Assembly (NCBI GenBank): GCA_022510545.1
Contig: JAFLTG010000006.1
Span: 1-62,098, forward strand
Length of the DNA stretch: 62,098 nt
Direction of reading: 5' to 3'
Source of the DNA: Lachnospiraceae bacterium
Lineage (GTDB): Bacteria > Bacillota > Clostridia > Lachnospirales > Lachnospiraceae
Position 1 is the stretch's first letter. Each line of letters begins with the position of its first letter. The position numbers and the translations under genes are program-made. Of the stretch, positions 18,169 to 27,683 are shown in pieces. Under the pieces are notes generated by a model. That model saw nothing but the letters and a program-made list of their open reading frames with translations, was not told the DNA's origin and did not search any database.

Positions 18169-19647
18169 ATGGGAATATGGGCAAAGTGTAAGACCGGGCT
18201 TAAAGGCAGACTACCTCAATATATGCTCAATTTACTGATGCTTTTCATCTTCTGGGGAGGACTCCTTAGAAAAAGTTATAATTACGATACCGTATATCAT
18301 ATGGTAGTTGGTGATGCCGATGTCGTGACCAGAATCAGAGGCGGAAGATATGCCGCAGCATTAATAGATTATCTGCTTCTTAAACTGGGACTTCGTACAA
18401 CCAGTAATATCAGCGTTACAATATTTTTAACCTTAATTGTATTTGCAGCGGCAATGCTTATGATGCAGATATTATTTGAACGGTATATGCCTGATGATAT
18501 ATTGGCTAAGGCAGGGTTTTACTGCGGGCTTAATCTTGTGTTTTTAAATGTGCTGTTTGCAGAATTGCTGATGTTTAGTGAATATAGCATATACTTTGCT
18601 TTTTCCTATCTGGCGGCAACTGCAGGAGTATTTTACTTTGTAAGACGCAGATATCTGCCTATGCTGATTATGTATGTTACCGCGGTGTCTTTTTATCAGA
18701 ATGCCATAGTCTATGCGGCTATTCTGGCTGCCTTTTATATCTATCTGGATGAGAAAACGCTGTTGTCGCTAAAAGCTGTTGTACGTGAGGCAGCGGCAGT
18801 TGCGGTCTGTATGTTAATAGGCGTGCTTGATCTGCTTAGTATAAGGGTTTTGGAGCGGCTTGATATGATTCCGCTTTCCGCTAAGGTGTCGGGAATGGGA
18901 AATATATCTGAGAAGCTTTCGGCGGTGGCGTCAAGCTTTGTATCATTAAATAAAAATGCCGCAGGAATATTTCCTAATTTGTGGCTGCCACTGATATTTG
19001 TGGCAATTATCTGGATGACGATAATTTATAGCCGGATAAAAGAACAGGATTTTTCGGGTATAATTTTTCTGTTTATTGTATGCTTAGGAAGTTATGCATT
19101 ATTATATATTATACCCTTTGCATCAATAGACTTTTATTTCCCGCCGAGGCTGTCTTTTTGCTTTTTTATGGTAAATGGACTTCTTCTGGTTTCGTCATAT
19201 GCCGTAAGCATTAAAAGTCTTCATAGGCTGCTTGGAATGGTGGGGATTTTATATATTCTGCTGCATTTTTTCTTCGCCGGTTTAATAGTTTCGGATCATT
19301 TTGTGAGCAATTCACTTGATGAAGTATATGTAAATATGCTGTATGATGAGATATTGAGATATGAAAATGAAACAGGCATAGAGGTGACAAAAATTGCTGT
19401 TATGAAAGATGCTTATTCACCCTCCTCATACCCGCAGGTGAATTTTGTTTCGGGGCAGATAAACGAGAGAGTGATAGATGCGGTTCCGCTCTCGATCATT
19501 CAGGTAGTTACCGGCAGAGTTTTGGAAAGAGTAGATATGCCAAAGGATATAATCGAGCAATATTTTAAAGATAAAGACTGGGATTATTTTAGTCCGAAGG
19601 AACAGATCGTAATTGAGGGAGATACAGCCTACTGGTGCATATTCTAG
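18169..19647 (+). CDS. GtrII-like multi-span membrane protein (putative glucosyltransferase)
   Basis: The 492-residue protein has about ten hydrophobic segments. Near the N-terminus KSYNYDTVYHMVVGDADV and RIRGGRYAAALIDYLL resemble the N-terminal region of GtrII-type glucosyl transferase family proteins, which modify cell-surface polysaccharides using lipid-linked sugar. The C-terminal 120 residues are soluble. GAAAGGG precedes the ATG. The family assignment is by pattern only, so the sugar substrate is unknown. Confidence 0.6.
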   Translation: MGIWAKCKTGLKGRLPQYMLNLLMLFIFWGGLLRKSYNYDTVYHMVVGDADVVTRIRGGRYAAALIDYLLLKLGLRTTSNISVTIFLTLIVFAAAMLMMQILFERYMPDDILAKAGFYCGLNLVFLNVLFAELLMFSEYSIYFAFSYLAATAGVFYFVRRRYLPMLIMYVTAVSFYQNAIVYAAILAAFYIYLDEKTLLSLKAVVREAAAVAVCMLIGVLDLLSIRVLERLDMIPLSAKVSGMGNISEKLSAVASSFVSLNKNAAGIFPNLWLPLIFVAIIWMTIIYSRIKEQDFSGIIFLFIVCLGSYALLYIIPFASIDFYFPPRLSFCFFMVNGLLLVSSYAVSIKSLHRLLGMVGILYILLHFFFAGLIVSDHFVSNSLDEVYVNMLYDEILRYENETGIEVTKIAVMKDAYSPSSYPQVNFVSGQINERVIDAVPLSIIQVVTGRVLERVDMPKDIIEQYFKDKDWDYFSPKEQIVIEGDTAYWCIF

Positions 19648-19740
19648 AAATTAGTATTTAATTGACAGTAGTTCGCAATAAATTATGCGATGGAAATTGG
19701 TAACAAACAAATAAATACTCTTTTCTAACGTTTCTGAATA

Positions 19741-19749
19741 TGATATAAT
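19741..19749 (+). promoter_or_regulatory. extended -10 promoter of mecA
   Basis: TGATATAAT gives an extended -10 (TGN plus TATAAT at 19744-19749). No convincing -35 is seen. The predicted start (near 19756) lies within the first of two inverted repeats. Confidence 0.55.
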
Positions 19750-19750
19750 A

Positions 19751-19798
19751 AACGTAAGCCTTGCGGCTAACGTTGCAAGAATTACTTTGTAATTCTTG
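19751..19798. repeat. two adjacent inverted repeats in the mecA leader
   Basis: First repeat: AACGTAAGCC (19751-19760) against GGCTAACGTT (19765-19774), one mismatch, TTGC loop. Second: CAAGAATTAC (19776-19785) against GTAATTCTTG (19789-19798), perfect, TTT loop. The first overlaps the predicted transcription start and could be an operator; the second would form an RNA hairpin without a following T-run. Confidence 0.65.
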
Positions 19799-19858
19799 TG
19801 AGATAGTATAGGTTGAGTTGTTTTAGTCAGGTTTACAGGTAGAAAGTAGTTGAGATAA

Positions 19859-20521
19859 ATGAAATATAAGAAAATTAATGAAGCAACTATTCAATGTATT
19901 ATTTCAGAAGAAGATATGGAAGAGTACGGACTTACTATTGCGGATATCTTTGAGCGGAATGAAAAGGGTGAAGGCTTCTTGCGTGATGTAGTGGAAAGGG
20001 CTCATGATGAAGTCGGTTACAGGCTCAAGGGTGATAATATTGCAATGCAGATTACTCCTATTCGTGATGAAGGACTTGTGATTACTTTTTCCGATGCAGG
20101 AATTGCAGGATTTCAGAATATGCTTGAGCATATTAAAGAAGTACTTTCAGGAATTGATCCGGAGAGTATGCGTGATGCAATCAGGGCATTGTCGGATAAG
20201 GATACACAGCAGAAAAATAATCTGGAGGATACCTGCCGTATATTTATATTCTCGTCACTTAATCATGTGATGCGTTACTGCATTTCCATACCATCGGATT
20301 TGACGGTAAGAAGTCATCTTTATAAAGAAAGAGAATTTTATTATCTTGTTATTGAGAAGAATCGCCTTTCTAAGAAGAATTTTAATAAGATAAGTGCGCA
20401 GGCGGTAGAATTCGCAGGTCTGATCGTACCGACAGAGGAAAAACTCATTTATCTGGGCGAACATGGAGAGTGCATGATAAAAGACAGGGCAGTCAGCCGG
20501 ATGCGTCAGATATATCAGTAA
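19859..20521 (+). CDS. mecA: ClpC adaptor protein MecA
   Basis: The 220-residue protein matches MecA: an N-terminal substrate-binding domain starting MKYKKINEATIQCIISEEDM with GLTIADI, a linker at about 110-125, and a C-terminal ClpC-binding domain with the FSSLNHVM and HLYKEREFYYLVIEK segments. MecA delivers substrates such as competence regulators to ClpCP in Bacillus. Tandem inverted repeats lie in its leader and a terminator follows. Confidence 0.9.
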   Translation: MKYKKINEATIQCIISEEDMEEYGLTIADIFERNEKGEGFLRDVVERAHDEVGYRLKGDNIAMQITPIRDEGLVITFSDAGIAGFQNMLEHIKEVLSGIDPESMRDAIRALSDKDTQQKNNLEDTCRIFIFSSLNHVMRYCISIPSDLTVRSHLYKEREFYYLVIEKNRLSKKNFNKISAQAVEFAGLIVPTEEKLIYLGEHGECMIKDRAVSRMRQIYQ

Positions 20522-20636
20522 TTTATATACATAATAGCGATTAAATGTATATGATATATCGGCAACATGTGCGATGTGATTATGTGCTATTGATATGATT
20601 ATAATACTATGATACATTATATGATAATGATTAAAT

Positions 20637-20667
20637 GTCTGCATGTGAGAGCATGCAGACTGTTTTT
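20637..20667 (+). terminator. terminator after mecA
   Basis: GTCTGCATG (20637-20645) pairs perfectly with CATGCAGAC (20652-20660), loop TGAGAG, followed by TGTTTTT. It separates mecA from the helicase gene. Confidence 0.85.
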
Positions 20668-20719
20668 GTGATAAAGTGTTGACCAATGTAATAAATAATC
20701 TGAGAGGAACTTAATTATT

Positions 20720-22315
20720 ATGGAGGAAAATAGACTTAAATTTAGTGAGTCCGGAGTTGATAAGCGGATTATCCGGGCAGTGGAAGAGATGGGTTATGAC
20801 TATATGACACCGATTCAGGAACAGGCAATCCCTGTTTTTCTTACGGGAAAAGATGTGATCGGACAAGCTCAGACCGGTACGGGTAAGACAGCGGCCTTTG
20901 GCATTCCTATTCTTCAAAAAATCAATCCTGATAACAGGAATCTCCAGGCCATTATTTTATGTCCAACCAGAGAGTTGGCAATTCAGGCTGCAGATGAGCT
21001 GCGTAAGTTTTCTAAATATATGCATGGAATCAAGATATTGCCTATATACGGAGGACAGGATATTGGAAGACAGATTAGGAATCTTAAGGGAGTTCAGGTT
21101 GTTGTAGGTACACCGGGACGTGTTATGGACCATATGCGCCGCCATACAATGAAAATGAACGGTATTCACACCGTGGTACTGGATGAAGCGGATGAAATGC
21201 TCAATATGGGTTTTCGCGAGGACATAGAGACTATTCTGAAGGAAGTACCACAGGAGAGACAGACCGGACTTTTTTCTGCTACCATGCCTAAGCCGATTCT
21301 TGATATTACCAAGATGTATCAAAAGGATGCTGTCTTTTTAAAAATGACTCCTAAGGAAATTACAATATCCCTGATTAAGCAGGCATATTATGTGGTGCAG
21401 CACAAAAATAAGGAAGAGGTTTTATGCCGGCTTATGGATTATTATGACCCTGCCAGAGCTTTGATTTTCTGCAATACAAAGCGTATGGTAGATGAACTTA
21501 CCGAGAACCTGAAAAAGAGAGGTTATGCGGTGGAGGGACTGCATGGTGATCTTTCGCAGCATCAGAGGGATACCGTTATGAATCTTTTTAAAAACGGAAA
21601 TGCGGCAGTATTGATTGCTACGGATGTGGCGGCAAGAGGAATCGATGTTGACAATGTAGAAGCAGTCTTTAATTATGATGTGCCCGATGATATAGAATAT
21701 TATGTACATAGAATAGGAAGGACCGGAAGGGCAGGCAAAACGGGGCGTTCATTTACACTTGCAACCGGCAGGGATATCCGTAAGATTCGTGAAATCGAGA
21801 GAATATGCCATACCAAGATCAGAGAAAGAAAAGTTCCTGCCGCAATGGATATTACCGCCAGAAAGGCAGATAAGATTTTAAATGAATCGGAAGAAGTGAT
21901 TGCAGGCCAGGATTTATCAAAGGCTATAAAGTTTCTGGAAGAACGCATTGCATTGGGAGAGCATGATGCGCTTCAATATGCGGCGGCCTTTATGAAGATG
22001 AAACTCGGTGATGACATTCAGGATATTAAATCGGAGCGTTCGCGCACAGATTGGCTGCCACGCGGGAGGAAGAGCAGAGACAGCGATTATACAAAAGCGG
22101 AACGAGGAAAGTCTGAAAAGAATAAGCAGGATAAGACTAAGTCCGGAAAGAATATTATTGACCGTAGTAGTCAAAAGAAAGATAAATCAGGAAAAGAAAA
22201 GTTCGGAAAAGAAAAACCTGATAAAAGACATAAAGATAAATCTTATGACAGAAGAGAAGCGGAATTGAATACAAGATATTCCGCACTTAGAATTAAGACA
22301 AAAAAGCAAAATTAA
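20720..22315 (+). CDS. DEAD-box ATP-dependent RNA helicase
   Basis: The 531-residue protein contains all DEAD-box motifs: Q-motif PIQEQAIP, motif I AQTGTGKT, PTRELA, motif II DEAD, motif III SAT, then in RecA2 IATDVAARGIDV and HRIGRTGRAG. Residues about 425-531 form a basic, low-complexity tail rich in Lys, Arg, Asp and Ser. It resembles CshA/DeaD helicases, which unwind RNA in ribosome assembly and decay, often in the cold. GAGAGGAAC precedes the ATG. Its stop lies 6 bases from the convergent metallopeptidase gene and no terminator is visible between them. Confidence 0.93.
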   Translation: MEENRLKFSESGVDKRIIRAVEEMGYDYMTPIQEQAIPVFLTGKDVIGQAQTGTGKTAAFGIPILQKINPDNRNLQAIILCPTRELAIQAADELRKFSKYMHGIKILPIYGGQDIGRQIRNLKGVQVVVGTPGRVMDHMRRHTMKMNGIHTVVLDEADEMLNMGFREDIETILKEVPQERQTGLFSATMPKPILDITKMYQKDAVFLKMTPKEITISLIKQAYYVVQHKNKEEVLCRLMDYYDPARALIFCNTKRMVDELTENLKKRGYAVEGLHGDLSQHQRDTVMNLFKNGNAAVLIATDVAARGIDVDNVEAVFNYDVPDDIEYYVHRIGRTGRAGKTGRSFTLATGRDIRKIREIERICHTKIRERKVPAAMDITARKADKILNESEEVIAGQDLSKAIKFLEERIALGEHDALQYAAAFMKMKLGDDIQDIKSERSRTDWLPRGRKSRDSDYTKAERGKSEKNKQDKTKSGKNIIDRSSQKKDKSGKEKFGKEKPDKRHKDKSYDRREAELNTRYSALRIKTKKQN

Positions 22316-22321
22316 TAAGAA

Positions 22322-22915
22322 TCACAGTACCAGCTCCCGGCCATGTTCTTTTAACCACTTTCTGGCATTGCGGTAATCCGGATAGGCAGCTTCCACAGCC
22401 TGCCAGAAAGCTTTGGAGTGATTCATATGGGTTAGGTGGCAGAGTTCGTGAACCACAACATAATCCAGTATTGCAGGGGGTGCAAGCATAAGCCGCCAGT
22501 TAAATGAAAGAGTACCTTTGCTGCTGCAGCTTCCCCATCTGGTTTTCTGGTCGCGTATGGAAATACGTTTATATGTACCGCCTGTAATGGTATTATAATA
22601 GGCGGCTCGTTTGGGGATATAGGATCGGGCTGCTTCTTTATATCGTGATTCGAGGGCTTTCCTTTGTATCTCTGATAAATCGGAGCGCGGTTTGCTGTTA
22701 ATATTTTCACGGATTTTCAAATAATGAGTGATTATCCAGTGGCTTTTTTCTTCTGCAAGCTGCATTATCTGCCGATTGCCGGTACGAAGCGGTACACGGA
22801 ATATGATGGAAGCATCTTCATTTATGGAGATAGAGCAGGTTTTTCTTTTGCTTTTTATAACGGTATACGGAAGCTCATATACGGTTCCGTTATATGAAAT
22901 TGTGAGGGTTTGCAT
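22322..22915 (-). CDS. YgjP-like (DUF45) metallopeptidase
   Basis: The 197-residue protein has the YgjP/DUF45 signature: TRWGSCSSKGTLSFNWRL, LDYVVVHELCHLTHMNHS with zinc ligands in HELCH, and FWQAVEAAYPDY at the C-terminus. These WLM/M48-like proteins are found near DNA-repair and housekeeping genes; their substrates are poorly defined. A minus-strand promoter with an extended -10 lies at 23035-23008. Confidence 0.9.
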   Translation of the reverse strand: MQTLTISYNGTVYELPYTVIKSKRKTCSISINEDASIIFRVPLRTGNRQIMQLAEEKSHWIITHYLKIRENINSKPRSDLSEIQRKALESRYKEAARSYIPKRAAYYNTITGGTYKRISIRDQKTRWGSCSSKGTLSFNWRLMLAPPAILDYVVVHELCHLTHMNHSKAFWQAVEAAYPDYRNARKWLKEHGRELVL

Positions 22916-23007
22916 TATGGTCCGGGACTCCTTTAACAGGGTTATTTGTAAGAGTTTTATTGTTTGAGTTATTTTTGCAGTTTGCTTTTTATTTATTTAT
23001 GGATATC

Positions 23008-23035
23008 ATTTTAGCATATTTCATTTGTAAATCAA
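23008..23035 (-). promoter_or_regulatory. promoter of the YgjP-like gene
   Basis: On the minus strand TTGATT (23035-23030) is followed after 16 bases by TAAAAT (23013-23008), with TGC directly before it as an extended -10. Confidence 0.55.
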
Positions 23036-23102
23036 TAGTATATATGTTAGTATGAATGTTGGGTGTTTATTTTAATTGTTAATTTAATGTAGGAGCGATA
23101 GC

Positions 23103-24566
23103 ATGTATGACTTGAAAAAAGAAGACATGAATGTAGAACATAATAATCATACAAGAAACAGGGATAAAGAACGTGCAATTCAGCAAGCTAAGCGCAACAG
23201 ACAGATAAAGATGTATAAAGTCTGTTTTGCAGCGGTCATCATACTTATTATATGTGCAGGTTGTGGCGCAATAATCTGGAATCTCCCTTCTTTGAGGCTT
23301 TCAAGAAAGCTCATTGCCGGGGATAAGTATACTGAAAACGGAGATTATGCAAAGGCAAACGATTCTTATGAAGAGGCGCTTAAAATTGATTCCGGTACGG
23401 TTGATGCATATCGCTGCCTTGCCAACAATGATTTAGAGCAGGATAACAGTAGGGCGGCTAAGGAAATTCTGTATTCCGGCTGGGAGAATACTCAGGATGA
23501 GAGCCTTTTGCATTATTACTGTGTTGTAATATTAAATGAAGCGGTTGCACAGATTAATGAAAAGAAGTGCAGTCTGGAAACGGTCGATAAATGCCTTCAG
23601 GTATTGAATATTGAGAAAGATAATGAGGATGCACTCTATCTTTTGGATATATGCTATAACAGACTTTATACCGGAAGATATGAGGATGAATTCACCGCTT
23701 TTCTGGAGGATACCGCTATGGAAGAAGATGCGGCAGAACAAGTATCAATAAGTGATATATTGATTGACAGCCTTTCTTTTGAGGATATCTCAGATGATGC
23801 TCTGACAAGCAGTATTTCAAAAGATGCTTCACGATATGGAAATTATGAAAATCAGCTTCGGAGCCTGCTTTCATTGTATGAAGAGACGGACTCAGAGGCG
23901 CTTAAAAGAATAATTGCACAATATGCATTGCTCGATATGGAATATGTTCATTTTAGCGTTAATAATTTGATGAAATATCATAAATTGCTAAGGGATGTAT
24001 ACGAGACCGTTCAGGATAAGTCAATAGAAGAATTGCTGGAATGTCTCACTCAGGCAATAAAAGTACAGGAAGATTTTGCCGATATATTTACAGAATTTGC
24101 ACAGGGTAATTATGAAAGTGCCAAAGACTTCATAGTAAGTGATACATATGTAAATTTGAGAGATTCTTTTATAAACGGAGACAGCGGTTATTGGGAAGGA
24201 AATGCCGCAGTTCCGCTCAATCAGGATCAGATGGTGCTCCATAAGACAGATGAGGGTTTTAAATTCTTTTATCCGGGCTTTGATGATTATGAGAATACAC
24301 GGGGCGTGATTACCATATGGGGAAGCAGACAACTTGATAACGGAGTTCAGCGGACAACTATATCATATGAACCTGCTTCTCAAAACGGAGAATACTATCC
24401 TCATAAAGAATATGAAATAAGCTATGAGTACAGTAACGTACTTAAAAACGGTACTGATGTAAAAATGAACTACCGTCTTAATACTAATACAACCACAGAG
24501 GACGGCAAAGAAACCGAAGCTATAGGTGATTGGGGCGGAGCGCATGAGTGGAAGACCAGTTATTAA
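23103..24566 (+). CDS. membrane-anchored TPR protein of unknown function
   Basis: The 487-residue protein begins with about 38 charged, mainly cytoplasmic residues, then a single transmembrane helix (about 39-60), then TPR-like repeats (GDKYTENGDYAKANDSYEE, IDSGTVDAYRCLANNDLEQ). The C-terminal 130 residues contain YPGFDDYENTRGVITIWGS and no domain I recognise. AGGAG precedes ATG 23103. The gene ends 25 bases before gpmI, so the two are probably co-transcribed. A scaffold or envelope role is only a guess. Confidence 0.75.
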   Translation: MYDLKKEDMNVEHNNHTRNRDKERAIQQAKRNRQIKMYKVCFAAVIILIICAGCGAIIWNLPSLRLSRKLIAGDKYTENGDYAKANDSYEEALKIDSGTVDAYRCLANNDLEQDNSRAAKEILYSGWENTQDESLLHYYCVVILNEAVAQINEKKCSLETVDKCLQVLNIEKDNEDALYLLDICYNRLYTGRYEDEFTAFLEDTAMEEDAAEQVSISDILIDSLSFEDISDDALTSSISKDASRYGNYENQLRSLLSLYEETDSEALKRIIAQYALLDMEYVHFSVNNLMKYHKLLRDVYETVQDKSIEELLECLTQAIKVQEDFADIFTEFAQGNYESAKDFIVSDTYVNLRDSFINGDSGYWEGNAAVPLNQDQMVLHKTDEGFKFFYPGFDDYENTRGVITIWGSRQLDNGVQRTTISYEPASQNGEYYPHKEYEISYEYSNVLKNGTDVKMNYRLNTNTTTEDGKETEAIGDWGGAHEWKTSY

Positions 24567-24591
24567 TATTTTATAAAAGGAGATTAAAAAA

Positions 24592-26133
24592 ATGGCAAAG
24601 AAACCCACAGTATTAATGATTTTAGATGGCTACGGCTTAAATGAAAGAAAAGATGCCAACGCGGTTGCACAGGCTAAAACACCGGTTATGGACAAACTGA
24701 TGTCGGAGTGTCCTTTTGTTAAAGGAAATGCAAGCGGAATGGCAGTGGGACTTCCCGATGGACAGATGGGAAACTCTGAAGTCGGTCATCTGAACATGGG
24801 TGCAGGACGCATCGTATATCAGGAACTGACCAGAATAACCAAAGAGATTCAGGATGGTACATTTTTTGAGAATCCCGCACTTCTTGATGCAGTGAACAAC
24901 TGTAAGAAGAACGATTCATCACTTCATATGTACGGATTATTATCAGACGGTGGCGTGCACAGCCATAACACCCATCTATATGGGTTGCTCGAGCTTGCAA
25001 AAAGAAGCGGTTTATCCAAGGTTTACGTACATTGTTTTATGGATGGCCGTGATACACCTCCTATGAGTGGAAAAGGTTTTATTGAAGACCTGGAAGCAGA
25101 AATGAAAAAAATAGGCGTCGGTGAGGTTGCAACCGTAACAGGCCGTTACTATGCAATGGACAGGGATAACAACTATGACAGAGTAGAAAAAGCTTATCTG
25201 GCGCTTACTAAAGGCGAAGGAGTCGCTGCGGACAGTGCAACAGGCGGCATTCAGGCATCTTATGATAAAGAAGAAACCGACGAATTCGTAAAGCCGATTG
25301 TAGTTATGAAAAACGGCGCTCCGGTTGCCACAATAAAAGATGGAGATTCTGTTGTATTCTTTAACTTCAGACCCGACAGGGCAAGAGAGATTACCAGAAG
25401 CTTCTGCGATAATGATTTTACAGGATTTAACAGGGAAAAGAGACTGGATATAACATATGTATGTTTCTCCGACTACGACCCGACTATTCCGAACAAAGAA
25501 GTTGCTTTCCATAAAATCTCGGTTACCAATACCTTTGGCGAGTGGCTGGCGGCTAACAATATGAAACAGGCAAGAATTGCAGAAACCGAAAAATATGCGC
25601 ATGTTACATTCTTCTTCAACGGTGGTGTGGAGGAACCGAATGAGGGCGAGGACAGAATTCTTGTAAATTCGCCTAAGGATGTTGCAACTTATGACTTAAA
25701 GCCTCAGATGAGTGCATATGAGGTGTGCGACAAACTGGTGGGAGCAATCAAATCCGGAAATTATGACGTAATAATAATTAACTTTGCCAATCCCGATATG
25801 GTTGGTCATACCGGAGTAGAGGCAGCTGCAATCAAGGCTGTTGAAGCAGTAGATGAATGTGTAGGAAAAGCTGTGGATGCAATCAGGGAAGTGGACGGCG
25901 TAATGTTCATCTGCGCAGACCACGGAAATGCCGAGCAGCTTGTTGACTATGAGACAGGGGCGCCTTTTACCGCCCATACTACCAACCCTGTACCCTTCAT
26001 TCTGGTGAATGCGGACCCGGCTTATAAGCTTCGTGAGGGAGGTTGCCTTGCAGATATCGTTCCGACCTTGATTGAGCTTATGGGTAAGGAACAGCCAAGC
26101 GAGATGACAGGTAAGTCACTGCTTGTAAAATAG
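24592..26133 (+). CDS. gpmI: 2,3-bisphosphoglycerate-independent phosphoglycerate mutase
   Basis: The 513-residue enzyme has the alkaline-phosphatase-fold signature LMILDGYGL, the phospho-Ser motif MGNSEVGHLNMGAGR (Ser62 equivalent), DGRDTPP, FRPDRARE, and the metal sites NFANPDMVGHTG and CADHGNAEQ. It interconverts 3- and 2-phosphoglycerate in glycolysis and gluconeogenesis using manganese. AAAAGGAG precedes the ATG. A strong terminator follows. Confidence 0.97.
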   Translation: MAKKPTVLMILDGYGLNERKDANAVAQAKTPVMDKLMSECPFVKGNASGMAVGLPDGQMGNSEVGHLNMGAGRIVYQELTRITKEIQDGTFFENPALLDAVNNCKKNDSSLHMYGLLSDGGVHSHNTHLYGLLELAKRSGLSKVYVHCFMDGRDTPPMSGKGFIEDLEAEMKKIGVGEVATVTGRYYAMDRDNNYDRVEKAYLALTKGEGVAADSATGGIQASYDKEETDEFVKPIVVMKNGAPVATIKDGDSVVFFNFRPDRAREITRSFCDNDFTGFNREKRLDITYVCFSDYDPTIPNKEVAFHKISVTNTFGEWLAANNMKQARIAETEKYAHVTFFFNGGVEEPNEGEDRILVNSPKDVATYDLKPQMSAYEVCDKLVGAIKSGNYDVIIINFANPDMVGHTGVEAAAIKAVEAVDECVGKAVDAIREVDGVMFICADHGNAEQLVDYETGAPFTAHTTNPVPFILVNADPAYKLREGGCLADIVPTLIELMGKEQPSEMTGKSLLVK

Positions 26134-26145
26134 TTGTATATAAAT

Positions 26146-26171
26146 AAGGAGCTGTCAAGGCAGCTCCTTTT
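26146..26171. terminator. terminator between gpmI and pyrI
   Basis: AAGGAGCTG (26146-26154) pairs with CAGCTCCTT (26161-26169), six-base loop, then TT. It ends gpmI and lies 4 bases from the pyrI stop codon, so it may serve both convergent units. Confidence 0.85.
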
Positions 26172-26174
26172 ATC

Positions 26175-26612
26175 CTAATCAAAATCCCTGCGATTATATT
26201 TCTCTTCACAATATTTACAACGGTAAATTTCTTCTTTCTCGTCAGCCAGAACAAAAATATGTGGAAGTTCCTGTTCAATGGAAGTTATACATCTTGGATT
26301 TTTGCATTTTATGATATTCTTAATTTCCTTGGGGAGAATCAAATCCTTTTTATCAACAAGTTCTCCGTCTTTAATTACATTTACTGTTATATTATGGTCA
26401 ATAAATGCCAGAACATCCAGGTTAAGAGTATTTATATCACACTCTACTTTAAGTATGTCCTTTTTTCCCATCTTATTGCTGCGGGCATTTTTGATGATTG
26501 CCACCATACAGTCCAGCTTGTCCAGCTGCAGATGGTGATATATCGACAGGCTCTTGCCTGCCTCTATATGATCGAGTACAAAACCTTCTTCTATTTTTCC
26601 TACATTTAACAT
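26175..26612 (-). CDS. pyrI: aspartate carbamoyltransferase regulatory subunit
   Basis: The 145-residue protein has the PyrI nucleotide-binding domain (VGKIEEGFVLDHIEAG; IIKNARSNKMGKKDI) and a C-terminal zinc domain with CKNPRC and CKYC, the four cysteines that bind zinc and contact the catalytic chain. PyrI confers allosteric control by CTP and ATP on PyrB. Its ATG is 62 bases downstream of the pyrB stop in one operon. Confidence 0.96.
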   Translation of the reverse strand: MLNVGKIEEGFVLDHIEAGKSLSIYHHLQLDKLDCMVAIIKNARSNKMGKKDILKVECDINTLNLDVLAFIDHNITVNVIKDGELVDKKDLILPKEIKNIIKCKNPRCITSIEQELPHIFVLADEKEEIYRCKYCEEKYNRRDFD

Positions 26613-26674
26613 ATTGATCCTCCATTTCTGTTCAGGTTATAATTTGATAAATTAATTGATATATTAATGCGTGG

Positions 26675-27589
26675 CTATATCTGGATGTTCAATAACGTAA
26701 GTATCAGAGCCATTCTAACGTACACCCCGTACTGCACCTGTTTAAAGTAAACCGCCCTCGGGTCATCGTCTACTTCTACTGAAATCTCGTTTACACGCGG
26801 AAGGGGATGCAGTACCAGCATATCGTCTTTCGCCATTGCCATCTTAGTCTTATTAAGTATATAGAAATCCTTCAAGCGTACATAGTCTTCTTCATTAAAG
26901 AAACGCTCACGTTGAACGCGGGTCATATAGAGCAAGTCAAGATTAGGCATACATTCTTCCAGACGGATTACCTCTTCGTAATCAATCCATTTTTCCTTAA
27001 GCATATCTGTAATATAGTCAGGAACCTTAAGTTCCGGCGGAGATATGAAAATAAAGTGTATGTCAGGATATCTGACCAATGCATCAATAAGTGAATGAAC
27101 GGTACGTCCAAACTTAAGGTCACCGCAGAGTCCGATTGTGAAGTTGCCGAGCCTTCCTTTGAGAGAACGGATTGTTAAAAGGTCCGTAAGAGTTTGTGTA
27201 GGATGCTGATGTCCGCCGTCACCGGCATTTATGACAGGAATGCCGGATCTGCTTGCGGCAACCATAGGGGCGCCTTCCTTGGGATGACGCATTGCACATA
27301 TATCGGCAAAGCAGGAGATGACTCTTATCGTGTCCGAAACACTCTCACCTTTGGAGGCGGAAGAGGAACCTGCATCCGAAAAACCAAGCACCTGTCCGCC
27401 CAGACTCAGCATAGCGGATTCAAAGCTTAATCTTGTACGTGTACTGGGCTCATAGAAACAGGTCGCAAGTTTTTTACCATCGCAGGCATGCGCATACTTT
27501 GCGGGATTTTTTTCAATATCATTTGCCAGATCAAAGAGTGAATCCAGCTCTTCGGTTGTAAAATCAAGGGGGTTCATTAGATGTCTCAT
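26675..27589 (-). CDS. pyrB: aspartate carbamoyltransferase catalytic subunit
   Basis: The 304-residue enzyme carries [11 protein letters not shown] for carbamoyl phosphate binding, [12 protein letters not shown], and HPLPRVNEI. It makes carbamoyl aspartate in pyrimidine synthesis. Three in-frame ATGs compete. AAAGGAG (27605-27599) lies 9 bases before ATG 27589 but only 3 before ATG 27595, so I prefer 27589. Pairing with pyrI suggests an E. coli-like dodecameric enzyme and not the unregulated Bacillus trimer. Confidence 0.95.
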   Translation of the reverse strand: MRHLMNPLDFTTEELDSLFDLANDIEKNPAKYAHACDGKKLATCFYEPSTRTRLSFESAMLSLGGQVLGFSDAGSSSASKGESVSDTIRVISCFADICAMRHPKEGAPMVAASRSGIPVINAGDGGHQHPTQTLTDLLTIRSLKGRLGNFTIGLCGDLKFGRTVHSLIDALVRYPDIHFIFISPPELKVPDYITDMLKEKWIDYEEVIRLEECMPNLDLLYMTRVQRERFFNEEDYVRLKDFYILNKTKMAMAKDDMLVLHPLPRVNEISVEVDDDPRAVYFKQVQYGVYVRMALILTLLNIQI

Positions 27590-27616
27590 TGGCATGTACT
27601 CCTTTCGTTTCTTTGA

Positions 27617-27644
27617 TATATAGTTATTCAATGTAGTAATTCAA
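27617..27644 (-). promoter_or_regulatory. promoter of pyrBI
   Basis: On the minus strand TTGAAT (27644-27639), 16 bases, TATATA (27622-27617). It overlaps the T-run of the nitroreductase terminator, so pyrBI starts a new transcript. No pyrimidine-attenuator leader is apparent; the leader is only about 20 bases. Confidence 0.55.
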
Positions 27645-27676
27645 AAAAATAGAAGAGATATAATCTCTTCTATTTT
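27643..27676 (-). terminator. terminator after the nitroreductase gene
   Basis: A perfect 14-bp inverted repeat (27646-27659 with 27663-27676) around a 3-base loop is followed on the minus strand by a run of T residues. It isolates the nitroreductase transcript from pyrBI. Confidence 0.85.
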
Positions 27677-27683
27677 AAAATAG

